A stretch of DNA of 64,000 nt from Vibrio mimicus (GCF_019048845.1 NZ_CP077426.1:1039501-1103500); one strand, 5' to 3'. Positions 45,347-55,282 are shown, counted from the first letter of the stretch. Numbers and translations are program-made. Notes: generated by a model not told the origin, from the letters alone.

Positions 45347-45637
45347 ATGATTACTATTCACAGGCATTACCGAGTGGCGGGTAAGCCACAACTGCATGCT
45401 CATATAGAAGTTAATCCACTAGGTAAACTATGTGTCGATGTGATGGAAACCCACCAACACCATGTCGCAGAGTTTGAGCAAGTGAAATTTGAAAAGCAGA
45501 AAGGGCATACCCGAATTGTCAGCACCAACAAAAAGCGACCTTGGCAGCTAACATTGGCTGAGCCGGATGCGAGTGAGCTGAGCCACCTTATTGAAGACGC
45601 AACGGATGAATTAGAACAGCTGATGAATGATCTTTAA
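45347..45637 (+). CDS. Hypothetical protein (96 aa)
   Basis: Small soluble protein with an AGGAGGG site eight bases upstream of ATG 45347. Histidine- and lysine-rich N-terminal half (ITIHRHYRVAGKPQLHAHIEV and THQHHVAEFEQ) and an acidic helical C-terminus (SHLIEDATDELEQLMNDL). No signal peptide. It is divergent from pvcB with the second 47-bp element between them, so it may be in the same regulon, but function is unknown. Confidence 0.7.
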   Translation: MITIHRHYRVAGKPQLHAHIEVNPLGKLCVDVMETHQHHVAEFEQVKFEKQKGHTRIVSTNKKRPWQLTLAEPDASELSHLIEDATDELEQLMNDL

Positions 45638-45693
45638 CTTTTGTGCTGTTCGATGATGATTCTGTGGGGAAACATGAGTGCCGAAAAGAACAA

Positions 45694-45730
45694 CAGAGGT
45701 CAATCCATATTTGGGTTGACCTCTGCTTTT
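45694..45730. terminator. Bidirectional terminator between the orphan gene and folD
   Basis: CAGAGGTCAA / TTGACCTCTG (10-bp perfect stem, inner ATCC/GGGT can extend it) then CTTTTT. Lies between two convergent genes. Confidence 0.85.
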
Positions 45731-45761
45731 TGAACATTTCTATCGCTGAAGCGGAGACGGC

Positions 45762-46622
45762 TTAAACTTGAGTATGGAACTGCTCACACGCCATCATGGT
45801 GTTTTCAATCAAGCTTGCGACGGTCATAGGTCCCACACCACCGGGTACTGGTGTGATAAAACTTGCACGCGTGCGGGCAACATCGTATTCCACATCGCCA
45901 ACCAGCTTGCCAGTATCTAAGCGGTTAATGCCGACATCGACCACAATCGCGCCTTCTTTAATCCATGCACCCGGAATAAAGTTAGGTTTACCCACCGCGA
46001 CCACCAAGATATCCGCTTGGCGAACATGGCCTTCGAGGTCTTGAGTAAAGCGGTGGCAAGTGGTAGTGGTGCAACCTGCTAGTAGTAGCTCTAACGTCAT
46101 AGGGCGACCGACAATGTTGGAGGCACCTACAATCACCGCATGTTTACCGCGCAGTGGAATGTTATAACGCTCAAGCAGAGTAATGATGCCTTTGGGCGTG
46201 CAAGAGCGCAGTTTAGGAATGCGCTGCGCCAAACGGCCGACGTTGTAAGGGTGGAAGCCATCCACATCTTTCTCTGGGTGAATGCTTTCCAACACTTTGG
46301 TGGTATCCATACCCGCAGGTAACGGCAGTTGTACCAAAATACCATCGATTTGCGGATCGTTATTGAGTTCTTCAACCAGTGACAGCAAAGCTTCTTCGCT
46401 AGCGGTGGCCGGTAAATCGAAAGATTTGGAGACAAACCCGACTTCTTCACAGGCACGGCGTTTACTGCCGACATACACTTGTGAAGCAGGATCTTCGCCC
46501 ACCAACACAACCGCTAGTCCTGGGGCTCGTAACCCAGCTTGAACACGAGCTTTAACACGGGCTGCCACTTCTGAGCGCACCGTTTGCGAAATCAGCGTTC
46601 CATCAATATTTTGAGCAGTCAT
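45762..46622 (-). CDS. folD: FolD, methylenetetrahydrofolate dehydrogenase/cyclohydrolase
   Basis: Bifunctional one-carbon enzyme of 286 residues from ATG 46622 ([13 protein letters not shown]); the upstream in-frame part from 46697 is not family-like, and AAGGAAAG precedes 46622. Motifs: [10 protein letters not shown] (about 56), [20 protein letters not shown] and the C-terminal [15 protein letters not shown]. Next to tRNA-Arg. Confidence 0.95.
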   Translation of the reverse strand: MTAQNIDGTLISQTVRSEVAARVKARVQAGLRAPGLAVVLVGEDPASQVYVGSKRRACEEVGFVSKSFDLPATASEEALLSLVEELNNDPQIDGILVQLPLPAGMDTTKVLESIHPEKDVDGFHPYNVGRLAQRIPKLRSCTPKGIITLLERYNIPLRGKHAVIVGASNIVGRPMTLELLLAGCTTTTCHRFTQDLEGHVRQADILVVAVGKPNFIPGAWIKEGAIVVDVGINRLDTGKLVGDVEYDVARTRASFITPVPGGVGPMTVASLIENTMMACEQFHTQV

Positions 46623-46781
46623 GACTTTCCTTACAGGTTTGGAGCGAAAATTTTTGCGCGCATTGTCGCAGATATTTTTGATAACATCCACAGGCAAACG
46701 TTTGCTTTGTTCTGTTTTTCGGCAGTTGAGATGAGATCGGTAAAATATTGCTCATTCGAAACAGAAAGTTAGACAAAGGCG

Positions 46782-46809
46782 TTGATCTAGCCCGTTTAAC
46801 TCGTATAAT
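46782..46809 (+). promoter_or_regulatory. Promoter of tRNA-Arg
   Basis: TTGATC at 46782-46787 and TATAAT at 46804-46809, spaced 16 bases, ending 14 bases before the tRNA. Confidence 0.75.
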
Positions 46810-46823
46810 CCTGACCCTGTAGC

Positions 46824-46900
46824 GCGCCCTTAGCTCAGTTGGATAGAGCACGTGCCTTCTAAGCATGTGGTCACAGGTTCGAATCCTGTAGGGCGTGCCA
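46824..46900 (+). tRNA. tRNA-Arg (TCT)
   Basis: 77-base cloverleaf with 7-bp acceptor stem GCGCCCT/AGGGCGT, D arm GCTC...GAGC, anticodon loop CTTCTAA (anticodon TCT), T arm ACAGG-TTCGAAT-CCTGT, and encoded CCA. It reads AGA codons. Followed by a strong terminator. It borders the aerobactin block. Confidence 0.97.
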
Positions 46901-46908
46901 TTATTCTA

Positions 46909-46942
46909 AGCGCCAGCAAGTGAATTCTTGCTGGCGCTTTTT
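46909..46942 (+). terminator. Terminator after tRNA-Arg
   Basis: Perfect 12-bp stem AGCGCCAGCAAG / CTTGCTGGCGCT, 6-base loop, then TTTT. Confidence 0.93.
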
Positions 46943-47078
46943 CATTTCTGCGGTTTTATTTTGCTGGTGTGAGCCACACTCTTGCGCATAACACCAAGAG
47001 TGGAATAGCAGGATGGTGACTATCCAATGTATTGAGAATAAGCCGGATACAGCACAGAAGAATTGAGAAAACAAAGTA

Positions 47079-47105
47079 GCAGCCACTCCTCAATGGAGTG
47101 ACTGC
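47079..47105 (-). terminator. Terminator after iutA
   Basis: 11-bp stem GCAGCCACTCC / GGAGTGACTGC with one mismatch and a 5-base loop; minus-strand reading is followed by TACTTTGTTTTC. It lies 8 bases past the iutA stop. Confidence 0.82.
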
Positions 47106-47113
47106 CGCTTGAA

Positions 47114-49288
47114 TTAGAATTTTACTTGGTAGTTTAGGGTATAAGTACGGCCACGGCCTTTGTAGTCATACGCCGCAGCATCGTAGTGAGCAGAATAAAC
47201 GATCTGCGCACGTTGACCCCAAATGGTGGTGTAGTCGTGGTCAAACAGGTTGAGTACACCAAAACCGAGACTGCCCACTGGCAATTGATAGCTACCGACT
47301 AAGTCAAAGATGGTATAACCGTCCAATTTGTTTTGTGCGCTATCTTTGTAGTCAAACATGGTTTGGCTCTGTAACTTAACCGCCAGATCCACATCATACC
47401 AACCCGCCCAAGCACTGGCTTTTGATGTGCTGGCTTCGCCGGCAGTCATATCTTCCCAGCCTTTATCGCCTTTGACTTTCGAGACCACGTAGTGGCCTGA
47501 TGCACCCAATTGAACGTTGGTGTGTACCCAGTAAGACGCCATAGCCTCAAGGCCGTAAACGCGTTTCTTATCTTCCACTTCTTCAATCAATAAAGTTTTC
47601 TTGTTGTAAGAAACGGATTTATCCGAGGTGGAATAGTAGGCTGCAGTTTGCAGGTTGAGGCTGTCTTTCTCTAAGCGATAACCTAGCTCAAAGCTGTTGG
47701 TTTTAATGCCTGACATCTTAGAGCTGTCGACATTGATGCTGTCTTGCAACGTCCAATGGCTGCCGACCAGTTTATAGTTGCCTTGGCCGTAGTATTTCGC
47801 AGGGTCAGCCAGATCGAAACCTTGTGAGAAGTTAGCCCACACTTGCGAGTCATTATTGAGATGATATAGCGTGCCTAAGTTGAACAGACCCACGTTGTAG
47901 TCAGTTTCTCCTCCCGGTACGGCATCGGCAGAAGTCCCTTTACCTTCAGCAATGTTTTTCTGCTGCTGGTAGCCTACGAAGTCATCAATTTTATTGACCA
48001 TGTGTTGGTAACGGAAACCTCCTTCCACTGACCAGTCGTCAGTGATGTCGTAACCTGCTTGAACAAAGCCGGCGACAGAACCTACTTTAATCCCTGGGTA
48101 ACGGCCCACTTGCGCGTAAGTACGGTTGATGAGGTTTCCTGAGTTGTTGGCGATGGTTTTGTCATACAGGGCTTGGTTGCTGTCTAACTGATCTTGATAA
48201 GCATCAATCCCATACACCAGATTCAGTTTGTCAAAATTCTTTGCCAGAGCGGCCTTGAGTGAGATGACATCCGTGATCTGCTGGCCAGAAGACTGGTAGT
48301 AAGGGGTATAAGTTTGATCTTCTTTACGGTAGGAGGCTTCTGCAATCAGTTGGTGATTCAAGAACTCATCATTGACGTAAGACGCACTCAGCATCATACG
48401 TTCCGTGCCGTGTTCGCGGTCTGAGTCAAAGCCGTTTCTCACATCCACAAACTTGTTATTAACGATGTAAAGGCCGTAAGGGGAATCTTGCTGGCTATCA
48501 TAGTATTGCGCCAACAGGTTGAGTTTTTGGGTTTCAGAAATATTCACACCCACAGTCGTCATCAAATCAACGGTTTGGTTGAATTGTAGAGATCCTTGTG
48601 AAATGTCGGGTGTGACGATATCGCCGTTGGCATCAAAGAAACCTTGGGTTTCGGTGTACACCACAGAAGCGCGAGCTTGAACTTTATCGTTGCCGCCTGA
48701 GATGGATTGGCCGACTTTGTAGTCAACATCTTCGCTAGAATTAAAACCAGACGTTGCGCCGACGTAAGATTCCAATTCGAGTTCTTGGCTTGTCGCTTTC
48801 TTGGTGATGATGTTGATGACACCGCCCGATGCGCCCGCACCGTAGATAGAGGTGGCACCAGAAAGCACTTCGATACGTTCAATGTTAAACGGGTCGATAG
48901 AGTCCATATGGCGACTGATTTGACGCGAAGATTCGAGGGATACGCCATCGATCATCACCAGCATTTTTCGTCCACGCAGATTTTGGCCGTAGTTGGTCCG
49001 TGCGCCTGAGCTGACATCCAGTGATGGAATCGCGGATGCGAGGATCTCGCCTAGCGTTTTACCACCACGATATTCTTGCTCAATCTGCTCTGAATCGATG
49101 TACCAAACCGTTCCAGGGATATCACTGATCGCTTTCGGGGTGCGGCTTGAAACCACCACCATTTCGTCAAACATGGTCTGCTCTTCTGCAACCACAGGAG
49201 TGGTAAGGAGGGCACTGGTGACGGCAATCGCAGCCGCTGACAGTGACAGAGGGGTAGACTTGAGCAAATTTCCTTTTTTAGCTTTCAT
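47114..49288 (-). CDS. iutA: IutA, ferric aerobactin outer-membrane receptor
   Basis: TonB-dependent receptor of 724 residues. Signal peptide (to about TTPVVAEE), TonB box DEMVVVSS near 41-48, plug domain with GARTNYGQNLRGRKMLVMIDGVSLESSRQ near 95-123 and IERIEVLSGATSIYGAGASGGVINIITKK near 135-165, then a 22-strand barrel ending in the C-terminal aromatic LNYQVKF. Last gene of the iuc operon, 104 bases after iucD with a hairpin between. Confidence 0.93.
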   Translation of the reverse strand: MKAKKGNLLKSTPLSLSAAAIAVTSALLTTPVVAEEQTMFDEMVVVSSRTPKAISDIPGTVWYIDSEQIEQEYRGGKTLGEILASAIPSLDVSSGARTNYGQNLRGRKMLVMIDGVSLESSRQISRHMDSIDPFNIERIEVLSGATSIYGAGASGGVINIITKKATSQELELESYVGATSGFNSSEDVDYKVGQSISGGNDKVQARASVVYTETQGFFDANGDIVTPDISQGSLQFNQTVDLMTTVGVNISETQKLNLLAQYYDSQQDSPYGLYIVNNKFVDVRNGFDSDREHGTERMMLSASYVNDEFLNHQLIAEASYRKEDQTYTPYYQSSGQQITDVISLKAALAKNFDKLNLVYGIDAYQDQLDSNQALYDKTIANNSGNLINRTYAQVGRYPGIKVGSVAGFVQAGYDITDDWSVEGGFRYQHMVNKIDDFVGYQQQKNIAEGKGTSADAVPGGETDYNVGLFNLGTLYHLNNDSQVWANFSQGFDLADPAKYYGQGNYKLVGSHWTLQDSINVDSSKMSGIKTNSFELGYRLEKDSLNLQTAAYYSTSDKSVSYNKKTLLIEEVEDKKRVYGLEAMASYWVHTNVQLGASGHYVVSKVKGDKGWEDMTAGEASTSKASAWAGWYDVDLAVKLQSQTMFDYKDSAQNKLDGYTIFDLVGSYQLPVGSLGFGVLNLFDHDYTTIWGQRAQIVYSAHYDAAAYDYKGRGRTYTLNYQVKF

Positions 49289-49307
49289 TTTTTTCTCTAT
49301 ACGTAGG

Positions 49308-49348
49308 TAAAAATAAGCCCGCAGCTCGCCGTTGCGGCGCTTTGGGCT
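49308..49348 (-). terminator. Terminator-like hairpin between iucD and iutA
   Basis: On the minus strand an outer 5-bp stem AGCCC/GGGCT and an inner CGCCG/CGGCG stem with a 3-base loop, followed by TTATTTTT. It sits 20 bases upstream of iutA and would reduce readthrough from iucD. Confidence 0.6.
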
Positions 49349-49392
49349 GATTGAAATGCCACTCGCTGTGAGGCGACTAGCAAAAAATGTGT

Positions 49393-50703
49393 TTAAGCAA
49401 CCAACTTCTTCGCTATGGCGCTAGGGGATAACCAATCAATCATTCCTTTGCCTGCATCAACATCGAAAAGAGGTTGCCCCGCAAGGCGATTGATGATGCG
49501 GGCGCTGCGCCACGCCATTAGGCTAAGTTGTGGCTCGGCAATCCCGTGGCTATGCATCCCGGCATTCACGGCGAAGATCTTGTTACGTTGTTGTCCCTCC
49601 CACTTCAGCTCAAAGTCAGGCGTCATTTGGTAACGGTTGTGCTCATCAAGATCGAGCAGCGGTAGAATGGTGTTCAAACAAGCGGGATAGGGTGCTTCAA
49701 AGCCCGTCGCTAAAATGACGATGTCTGCTTCGTACGTTTCTAAACACTGCCCCAGTGCATTGCTGGCGGTCAGCTTGAACGCACTGCCTTGTGCACTCAT
49801 TTGAGTTAAGGTGCGGTGTGGTAGCAGCCTTACCCATTTGTCTTCTTTGAGCACATCGAATCGGTGGTAAAGCTCTTGGTAAATGGTTAACAAGGCTTTT
49901 TGTGTTACGCCATCCGAGGTCAGTTTCTGGTTTGCCACCTCTTTACATTTGATGCTCGGCGACAAATGAACGAAAGCATCCACGTAATCGGGCGCGAAAA
50001 ATTCATTGGTAAACGCGGCTTCATCGAGCGGCTGATAGTTGGCGCGGCGAGACAACCAGTCGAGTGACTTGGGTTTGCCCCATTTCTGCTGCAAAGCGTT
50101 AATGAAAATATCTGCGCCGCTTTGCCCGCCACCGATGATCAGCACACGTTTACCCGTGAGGTTTCGCTCTTGCAGCCCCACGTCTGCGGCGTGGAATACT
50201 CGATCACCAAGGTGTGCTTTGGCGCATTCAGGTACGGAAGGAACCTTGCCTGTGCCGATGCAGAGATTTTTCGCTTGGTAGGTGCCTTGATTAGTGTGCA
50301 GCGTAAACGCGTTGCCTGTGTATTCCACCTGTTCAACTCGGGTTGAAAACTGAACGTTATCCAACTGATGAGCTACCCAAGCGAGGTAGTCCGAAAACTC
50401 GTGACGGCTGATGCATTTGAGCTCAGCGGACAAGAAACGGTAAAACTTTTTGTTCTTCACCAGATAAGAGATGAAGGAGTAGCGACTTTCTGGATGCACC
50501 GCGCTCACCAAGTCCTTCAAAAACATGGTTTGCATGTGGGTGTTATCAAGCAGTAACCCTGGGTGCCAAGAAAAATGGTCACGGCTTTCAAAGAAGCGTG
50601 CGGAAATTTGCGCTTTATCGGCCAACAAAGCAGCAATGCTAAGGTTGAAAGGGCCTACGCCGATGCCGGCGAAATCAAGTTTGGCGTTGTTAGTGTGTTC
50701 CAT
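49393..50703 (-). CDS. iucD: IucD, L-lysine N6-monooxygenase
   Basis: First enzyme of aerobactin synthesis: hydroxylates lysine with FAD and NADPH. 436 residues from ATG 50703 (MEHTNNAKLDF), preferred because AAGGA lies nine bases upstream; 50727 is an alternative. FAD-binding GIGVGPFNLSIAALL near 13-27, NADPH-binding RVLIIGGGQSGADIF near 185, and ATGF near 350. Follows iucC by 64 bases. Confidence 0.93.
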   Translation of the reverse strand: MEHTNNAKLDFAGIGVGPFNLSIAALLADKAQISARFFESRDHFSWHPGLLLDNTHMQTMFLKDLVSAVHPESRYSFISYLVKNKKFYRFLSAELKCISRHEFSDYLAWVAHQLDNVQFSTRVEQVEYTGNAFTLHTNQGTYQAKNLCIGTGKVPSVPECAKAHLGDRVFHAADVGLQERNLTGKRVLIIGGGQSGADIFINALQQKWGKPKSLDWLSRRANYQPLDEAAFTNEFFAPDYVDAFVHLSPSIKCKEVANQKLTSDGVTQKALLTIYQELYHRFDVLKEDKWVRLLPHRTLTQMSAQGSAFKLTASNALGQCLETYEADIVILATGFEAPYPACLNTILPLLDLDEHNRYQMTPDFELKWEGQQRNKIFAVNAGMHSHGIAEPQLSLMAWRSARIINRLAGQPLFDVDAGKGMIDWLSPSAIAKKLVA

Positions 50704-50767
50704 ATGAGCAATCCTTTTTTTAATCATCTAGGCTTCGTTAACATTAAAATGAGAGTTATGCGGTTAA

Positions 50768-52537
50768 TTAGCCTTGGTATTCCAGTGCTTTGGTCAATGG
50801 GTTGTCGAGCATGTCATCCATGTCCGGCAGCATTCTTGATGCGCTGGCATCGGTGTTATGGCGAAATTTGGCTAAGTTCAGTCCGATGCGTAAAATTCTC
50901 GGCTTAAACAGATCAAATTGTTCAAACCTTGGTTGGTACTCTTGATGGGCGGCCATGTAAGCTTGTAGCTGCTCCCCGAGCAGGCGGTAAAACTGCGGCT
51001 CGGAGAAGCCTAATTTAGCCACTAAGGGCGAAATAAAGCGCAACGTGGTAACAAAATGTCCGGTTTGTAAATCATGAATAATCAGGTGCTCGGGCAAGCG
51101 AACAGTGACTTTTTTCACGCTGTCAGCCAGTGATGCTTGTTCTGGATAGTCGCTGCTGACTAAGCGCATATCGCCTTGGAAATCCTTGAGCAGAATGCGT
51201 TTCGGGGCGTGGTCTTCCAGCACTAAAGTGACATTCTGCCCATGCGCAATCAGCGAGACACCGTATTTACACAGCAGGTGGTAATAGGGGATGACCACCG
51301 CATCAAACAGTTTGCTGAGCCAAGCTTCGAGGGTTAACCCTGAGGCTTGGACGTATTCCGCAATCAGCGGTTGACCTTGATTGTCACTTTCCATCAGCGC
51401 CGCCATTAAGATGGCGCGTTCACCGGCTTTTAATTTGGAAGCCGCCGATTCACGCCAAATCACACCGAGCAGTTCGTGGTAGCGGTATGGAGCATTAGGC
51501 AGCAGAGCGTAGTCCGCTTGGGCGGCGAAGGCGGCTGCGGGTTCTTGCAACACTTCGGCCTGTTTTGCGATCAGCAGGGGATCAGATTTAAAGACCTGAT
51601 CGATCCAGTCAGAAGCCGTAGGGCCGGCCAAAATGTAGCGCCCCGGAATCCCTCGGTAGCAGGAGGTGTTCATTACCGTGAGCGGCAATTTGATGTCGTA
51701 ACTCGCAGGACGAGTGACATTGCTTAAGGTACGCAGTGACAGTTGAGGCAAGAAGTGATCACCAAACTCACCTAAATATACTAACTGCTTAGTCGCGATT
51801 TCACGTACAAACAGCAGGGCCAGTTTATTGCTCCACTGCCAAGGATGAACCGGAACATAACGATAATCATGCAGTTCAAGCTGATAGGAAGCCAACAAAC
51901 TGTCCATCTGCTTGATTTCATCGGGCGTGATGGCGCTTTGCAGTAAGGCTTGCCATGTGACTTCATCGTTGGTGGCGAGCTGCAAAATCGAGTGATGAAC
52001 CGCGACCCAACCCAGTTGGAAAGCGCGTTCCGCTTCTGGTGCATACCGCTTTAAATCATCACTGCCCCAACCGCGGCGGCCTTTGTTGAACACAAATTTC
52101 GGATGCCCATCAAAGTAGGTTTGCTGTTGCTCGCATGGCAGCATGGCCAGATCTCGCGCCGTCATGGCTTGCTTGCGCTGCATCAGCTTGCAATCACCGA
52201 GTAAGGTGGCATTGAGATCTTCGAGATGTTCGGCGAAAGCGTCATCCGGCATCTTGAGCAGAGGTTGCAGATCGCGCATCAATAGCGCCGCAGAAATCGG
52301 CTGCTCCGTCTCGATGTCGGCATGGCGAGTAATGGAAGTTGGGTCAATCATGACCTGCCCCCAAATATTCTCTTCGCCAGCAAAGCAATAACGCGTGCCA
52401 TTGTCTAAGTTGAGCTGATAATCCTGTGCGGTTGGCTCAAATTGAAACGCTTGCTCGTAAGCGAACTCACTGAGGATTTTGCCCACCATCTTCTGATTGG
52501 CGACTGCCCAGTAACGATGTAGCGCTAACTGTTCCAT
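50768..52537 (-). CDS. iucC: IucC, aerobactin synthase
   Basis: NRPS-independent siderophore synthetase (type C): joins the second N6-acetyl-N6-hydroxylysine to the citrate intermediate. 589 residues; the ATG at 52537 overlaps the iucB stop (TAATG) with GGTGG upstream, so translation is coupled; a GTG at 52543 adds two residues. IucA/IucC motifs HPWQWSNKL near 238, YDIKLPLTVMNTSCYRGIPGRYI near 280-300 and KYGVSLIAHGQN near 416. Confidence 0.93.
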   Translation of the reverse strand: MEQLALHRYWAVANQKMVGKILSEFAYEQAFQFEPTAQDYQLNLDNGTRYCFAGEENIWGQVMIDPTSITRHADIETEQPISAALLMRDLQPLLKMPDDAFAEHLEDLNATLLGDCKLMQRKQAMTARDLAMLPCEQQQTYFDGHPKFVFNKGRRGWGSDDLKRYAPEAERAFQLGWVAVHHSILQLATNDEVTWQALLQSAITPDEIKQMDSLLASYQLELHDYRYVPVHPWQWSNKLALLFVREIATKQLVYLGEFGDHFLPQLSLRTLSNVTRPASYDIKLPLTVMNTSCYRGIPGRYILAGPTASDWIDQVFKSDPLLIAKQAEVLQEPAAAFAAQADYALLPNAPYRYHELLGVIWRESAASKLKAGERAILMAALMESDNQGQPLIAEYVQASGLTLEAWLSKLFDAVVIPYYHLLCKYGVSLIAHGQNVTLVLEDHAPKRILLKDFQGDMRLVSSDYPEQASLADSVKKVTVRLPEHLIIHDLQTGHFVTTLRFISPLVAKLGFSEPQFYRLLGEQLQAYMAAHQEYQPRFEQFDLFKPRILRIGLNLAKFRHNTDASASRMLPDMDDMLDNPLTKALEYQG

Positions 52538-53454
52538 TACCACCGCTCCGCAAAAAATTGCTCACGGGTCAGCATCAACAATGCCGAGCGTTTATGGGGG
52601 AAGTTGAACTCAAAACACTTGCGGTAACCCAGTGGCAAGATGCGATTAAATAAGCGTTCATTGTCAGAACGAGGCTCAAGCACAACGCGGTTGGTGCGAA
52701 CATCGTCAATAAACAAGTAGTGGCTGATGGCGCGCATCCAAGCGTTGAAAAATTTAGGGCCGCGGAAGGCTTGCTCGCCAACGAGCAAATGGATACCACG
52801 GTCATAATTCTCTACCGCGTAGTACGGGCTGAGTCGATCTTCGGCAACCCAATAGGCTTCCACATAACCAAATGGTTCACCGTTAAATTCGCCAATCAGC
52901 GGAATGATGTGTGGATCAGCGAGGCGCTGCTCAAGAAATTCGGCGAGTTTTTCTTCACTCCATGCTTGTTCCCAAAAATGCGCCACGCGAGGGTCGTTCA
53001 TCCAGCGTGTGAAGCGTTGCAGATCTTTATCCAGCTCAATCACTCGGAAACTGACGTTCAGCTCGGCATCAACATCATATCTTTGGTACACCTGGCCTTG
53101 CGGCATAGGCGGACGTAAAGGGTGATGGCGGAATTGGTTGTTGGACTGAATAAGCTGCAGTGGGAAACTGCTTGACGGTTTGTGTTGGTGCCAAGCGAGT
53201 GGCAATTGGTAAAAAACGCAGCGAGATACCTTTTGGTCAATCAAAGGTAAGAGTTGCTCAATCCAGGTTTGAATCTCAGGGTCACGAGCCACCACTTTCA
53301 GCGCATCAATCTGTTTATCTTGGCTAAACAGCAGATCCATTTCGCGTATTAGCTGTGGTGTGATGTCAGAGCATATTAGATCGCTAGCCTGTAGGGTTAA
53401 CTCAATAATCGGCTGTGGATCGGTGCTAAAAATAAAGGTATTGAACTTAGACAT
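52537..53454 (-). CDS. iucB: IucB, N6-hydroxylysine acetyltransferase
   Basis: GNAT-type acetyltransferase that acetylates N6-hydroxylysine before condensation with citrate. 305 residues from ATG 53454 (MSKFNTFIF), which overlaps the iucA 3' end by eight bases and has GAGGAA upstream. The C-terminal catalytic part has GEFNGEPFGYVEAYWV near 205 and RGIHLLVGEQAFRGPKFFNAWM near 235. Confidence 0.92.
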   Translation of the reverse strand: MSKFNTFIFSTDPQPIIELTLQASDLICSDITPQLIREMDLLFSQDKQIDALKVVARDPEIQTWIEQLLPLIDQKVSRCVFYQLPLAWHQHKPSSSFPLQLIQSNNQFRHHPLRPPMPQGQVYQRYDVDAELNVSFRVIELDKDLQRFTRWMNDPRVAHFWEQAWSEEKLAEFLEQRLADPHIIPLIGEFNGEPFGYVEAYWVAEDRLSPYYAVENYDRGIHLLVGEQAFRGPKFFNAWMRAISHYLFIDDVRTNRVVLEPRSDNERLFNRILPLGYRKCFEFNFPHKRSALLMLTREQFFAERW

Positions 53455-55243
53455 GAGCAATTTCCTCAATACGAGCTAGAGGGTTAGGTAAATCGAAATA
53501 GATCACAGCCGGATCGGGAATGGAGTTTTCATTAAAGTTTTGTAAGTAACAGAAAAAGTTACCTTTACAGCACAGCGCCTCACTGGTCAGTACATAGCGC
53601 AGGCAGAGATCATCTTTCACCCCGCTTTGCAGCAGCGCGTTGAGGTTGTGGTACAGAATCTCGATGAGCTCACTCTCTTCCACATCCAAATTGGCGCAAA
53701 TGGCCGAGATCAGATTGAAGGTGGAGTTGATGATGAGGTAGTAAGCGAAGTAGCGGCGTACTTTGTCTTGGTTCCAGTAGTTTTCGAGCGCTTCTTTTTG
53801 ATCGCCAAGTTGTTCGCCAAACAGCTTAAACGCCAAATCGGTATAGCCCGTACCTTGGCAGTCGCGATAGTACATACCCACTGGGAAGCCTTGCTCTAAC
53901 TGCATGACGATATTTTGCTGGTGGGCTAAAAATACAATCCCCAAATTGGCCTGCAAATGGAACAAAGGCACAACAGCATGGCGGCAATAAGCATCAAACC
54001 ACAGGTTGGCTGCTTGGCTAGCCGAAAGATGATGTTGGGTGGCGTAATGCTGAATGCGTGCCGCCACAAGGCTACTGCCACCATATGGGTTTTGTTGAGT
54101 GAGCGTTGCCAATACCACGGCTTCTTCTGCTGGATTATCCATCAATGGATTGTCTCGAAATGCCACAAGACTCTCGTCAATGATTTTGCCGTTGAGATCT
54201 TTCAGCCCGATATAGGCAGGTTCTTGCATCAACTGGAAACCTTGTCCATTACCGAGCTGTTGTGCCAGTTGTGGATGCTGGAACAGATCATTAAGTCGTG
54301 TTCCGCGAATCACTTCTTTTAGTGACAGGTTACGGATGGAATTGGTGAGTTTGACGCTGAGCGAGAACTTGAGCATGTAAGGCAAACCCGGCGCGTAAAG
54401 TGATCGCGTGGACGAGGTTGGATACCAAGTTGCACCGAGTTGGCCTAGATTCTTGATTTGCTTGGTGGCGATGTAGCCTTTAATCGATGGGTTCTCCGCC
54501 ATGACATGCCATTGCCATGGATGTACGGGAAGCAGCCCATGACCTTGTTGCTGCGCATTCTGCAAAGCGTCAACTAATGCAGGCTCATGTGCGATAAGTG
54601 CTGCAAATCGTTGGTTGAAATCAACGCCAGCAGAGCTACCGCTAGTGAGAAGTGATTGTTCGACGCTAAGCCAGAAGAGTTTGAATTGACCACCGAGTTC
54701 AGGTGAGTAGAGCTTGGCATCACTCAAACTAAATTGTTCACGGCTTTTGGGGGCAGGGTGGAAAGAGTGGCCGATCAATAACCCCTGTTCTGCAGTTTTA
54801 AAATCCAGTTGTTCGGTAAATAACTGCTGTTGATAGGGAGAGTGCTCAACGGCCTGCAAAGTGTTGCGATGACTTTCTAGAACTCGTTTAGTGAAAATGG
54901 CTTTTTGCGCTTCACTGACCATGCCAACAAGTGCAGGTTCGTTCACTATGTGTTCAATCAGCTGCTCGACACTCAGTGTTTTCACACCGTCTTGCGTCTG
55001 CAAAAGAGCAGGTAGGTAATATTCATGACTCCCTAGAGAGGAAAAATAACTGAGAGGGATAGTGATGGCGTCTGAGTTTGCCAGAGGGATCCGATAAACC
55101 GGTTTACCATCCTCCCCATACAACAGCTGTACTGATTGGCTTTCACGGGCTAATGAATTGAGGAAACACGCGATTGAAGGCTCATTTGTGTTAGTCCAAT
55201 TATTTGATTTTTCGAGGTTAATCCGCTCGTTATTGCGATGCAT
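53447..55243 (-). CDS. iucA: IucA, citrate-acetylhydroxylysine ligase
   Basis: Type A NRPS-independent siderophore synthetase: condenses the first N6-acetyl-N6-hydroxylysine onto citrate. 598 residues. Motifs GHSFHPAPKSREQFS near 158, HPWQWHVMAENPSIKGYI near 246 and YMLKFSLSVKLTNSIRNLSLKEVIRG near 290-315. It is the first gene of the iucABCD-iutA transcription unit, preceded by a Fur-box-like site. Confidence 0.94.
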   Translation of the reverse strand: MHRNNERINLEKSNNWTNTNEPSIACFLNSLARESQSVQLLYGEDGKPVYRIPLANSDAITIPLSYFSSLGSHEYYLPALLQTQDGVKTLSVEQLIEHIVNEPALVGMVSEAQKAIFTKRVLESHRNTLQAVEHSPYQQQLFTEQLDFKTAEQGLLIGHSFHPAPKSREQFSLSDAKLYSPELGGQFKLFWLSVEQSLLTSGSSAGVDFNQRFAALIAHEPALVDALQNAQQQGHGLLPVHPWQWHVMAENPSIKGYIATKQIKNLGQLGATWYPTSSTRSLYAPGLPYMLKFSLSVKLTNSIRNLSLKEVIRGTRLNDLFQHPQLAQQLGNGQGFQLMQEPAYIGLKDLNGKIIDESLVAFRDNPLMDNPAEEAVVLATLTQQNPYGGSSLVAARIQHYATQHHLSASQAANLWFDAYCRHAVVPLFHLQANLGIVFLAHQQNIVMQLEQGFPVGMYYRDCQGTGYTDLAFKLFGEQLGDQKEALENYWNQDKVRRYFAYYLIINSTFNLISAICANLDVEESELIEILYHNLNALLQSGVKDDLCLRYVLTSEALCCKGNFFCYLQNFNENSIPDPAVIYFDLPNPLARIEEIAHV

Positions 55244-55282
55244 TCCGTCTCTCGCCGTTTATTGATCAAAATGTTATGTAAT

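Noticed and set aside
49289..49392. A Fur box for iutA of its own
   Set aside because: The gap shows a terminator-like hairpin but no AATGAxAAT core, so iutA is best seen as the end of the iuc transcript.
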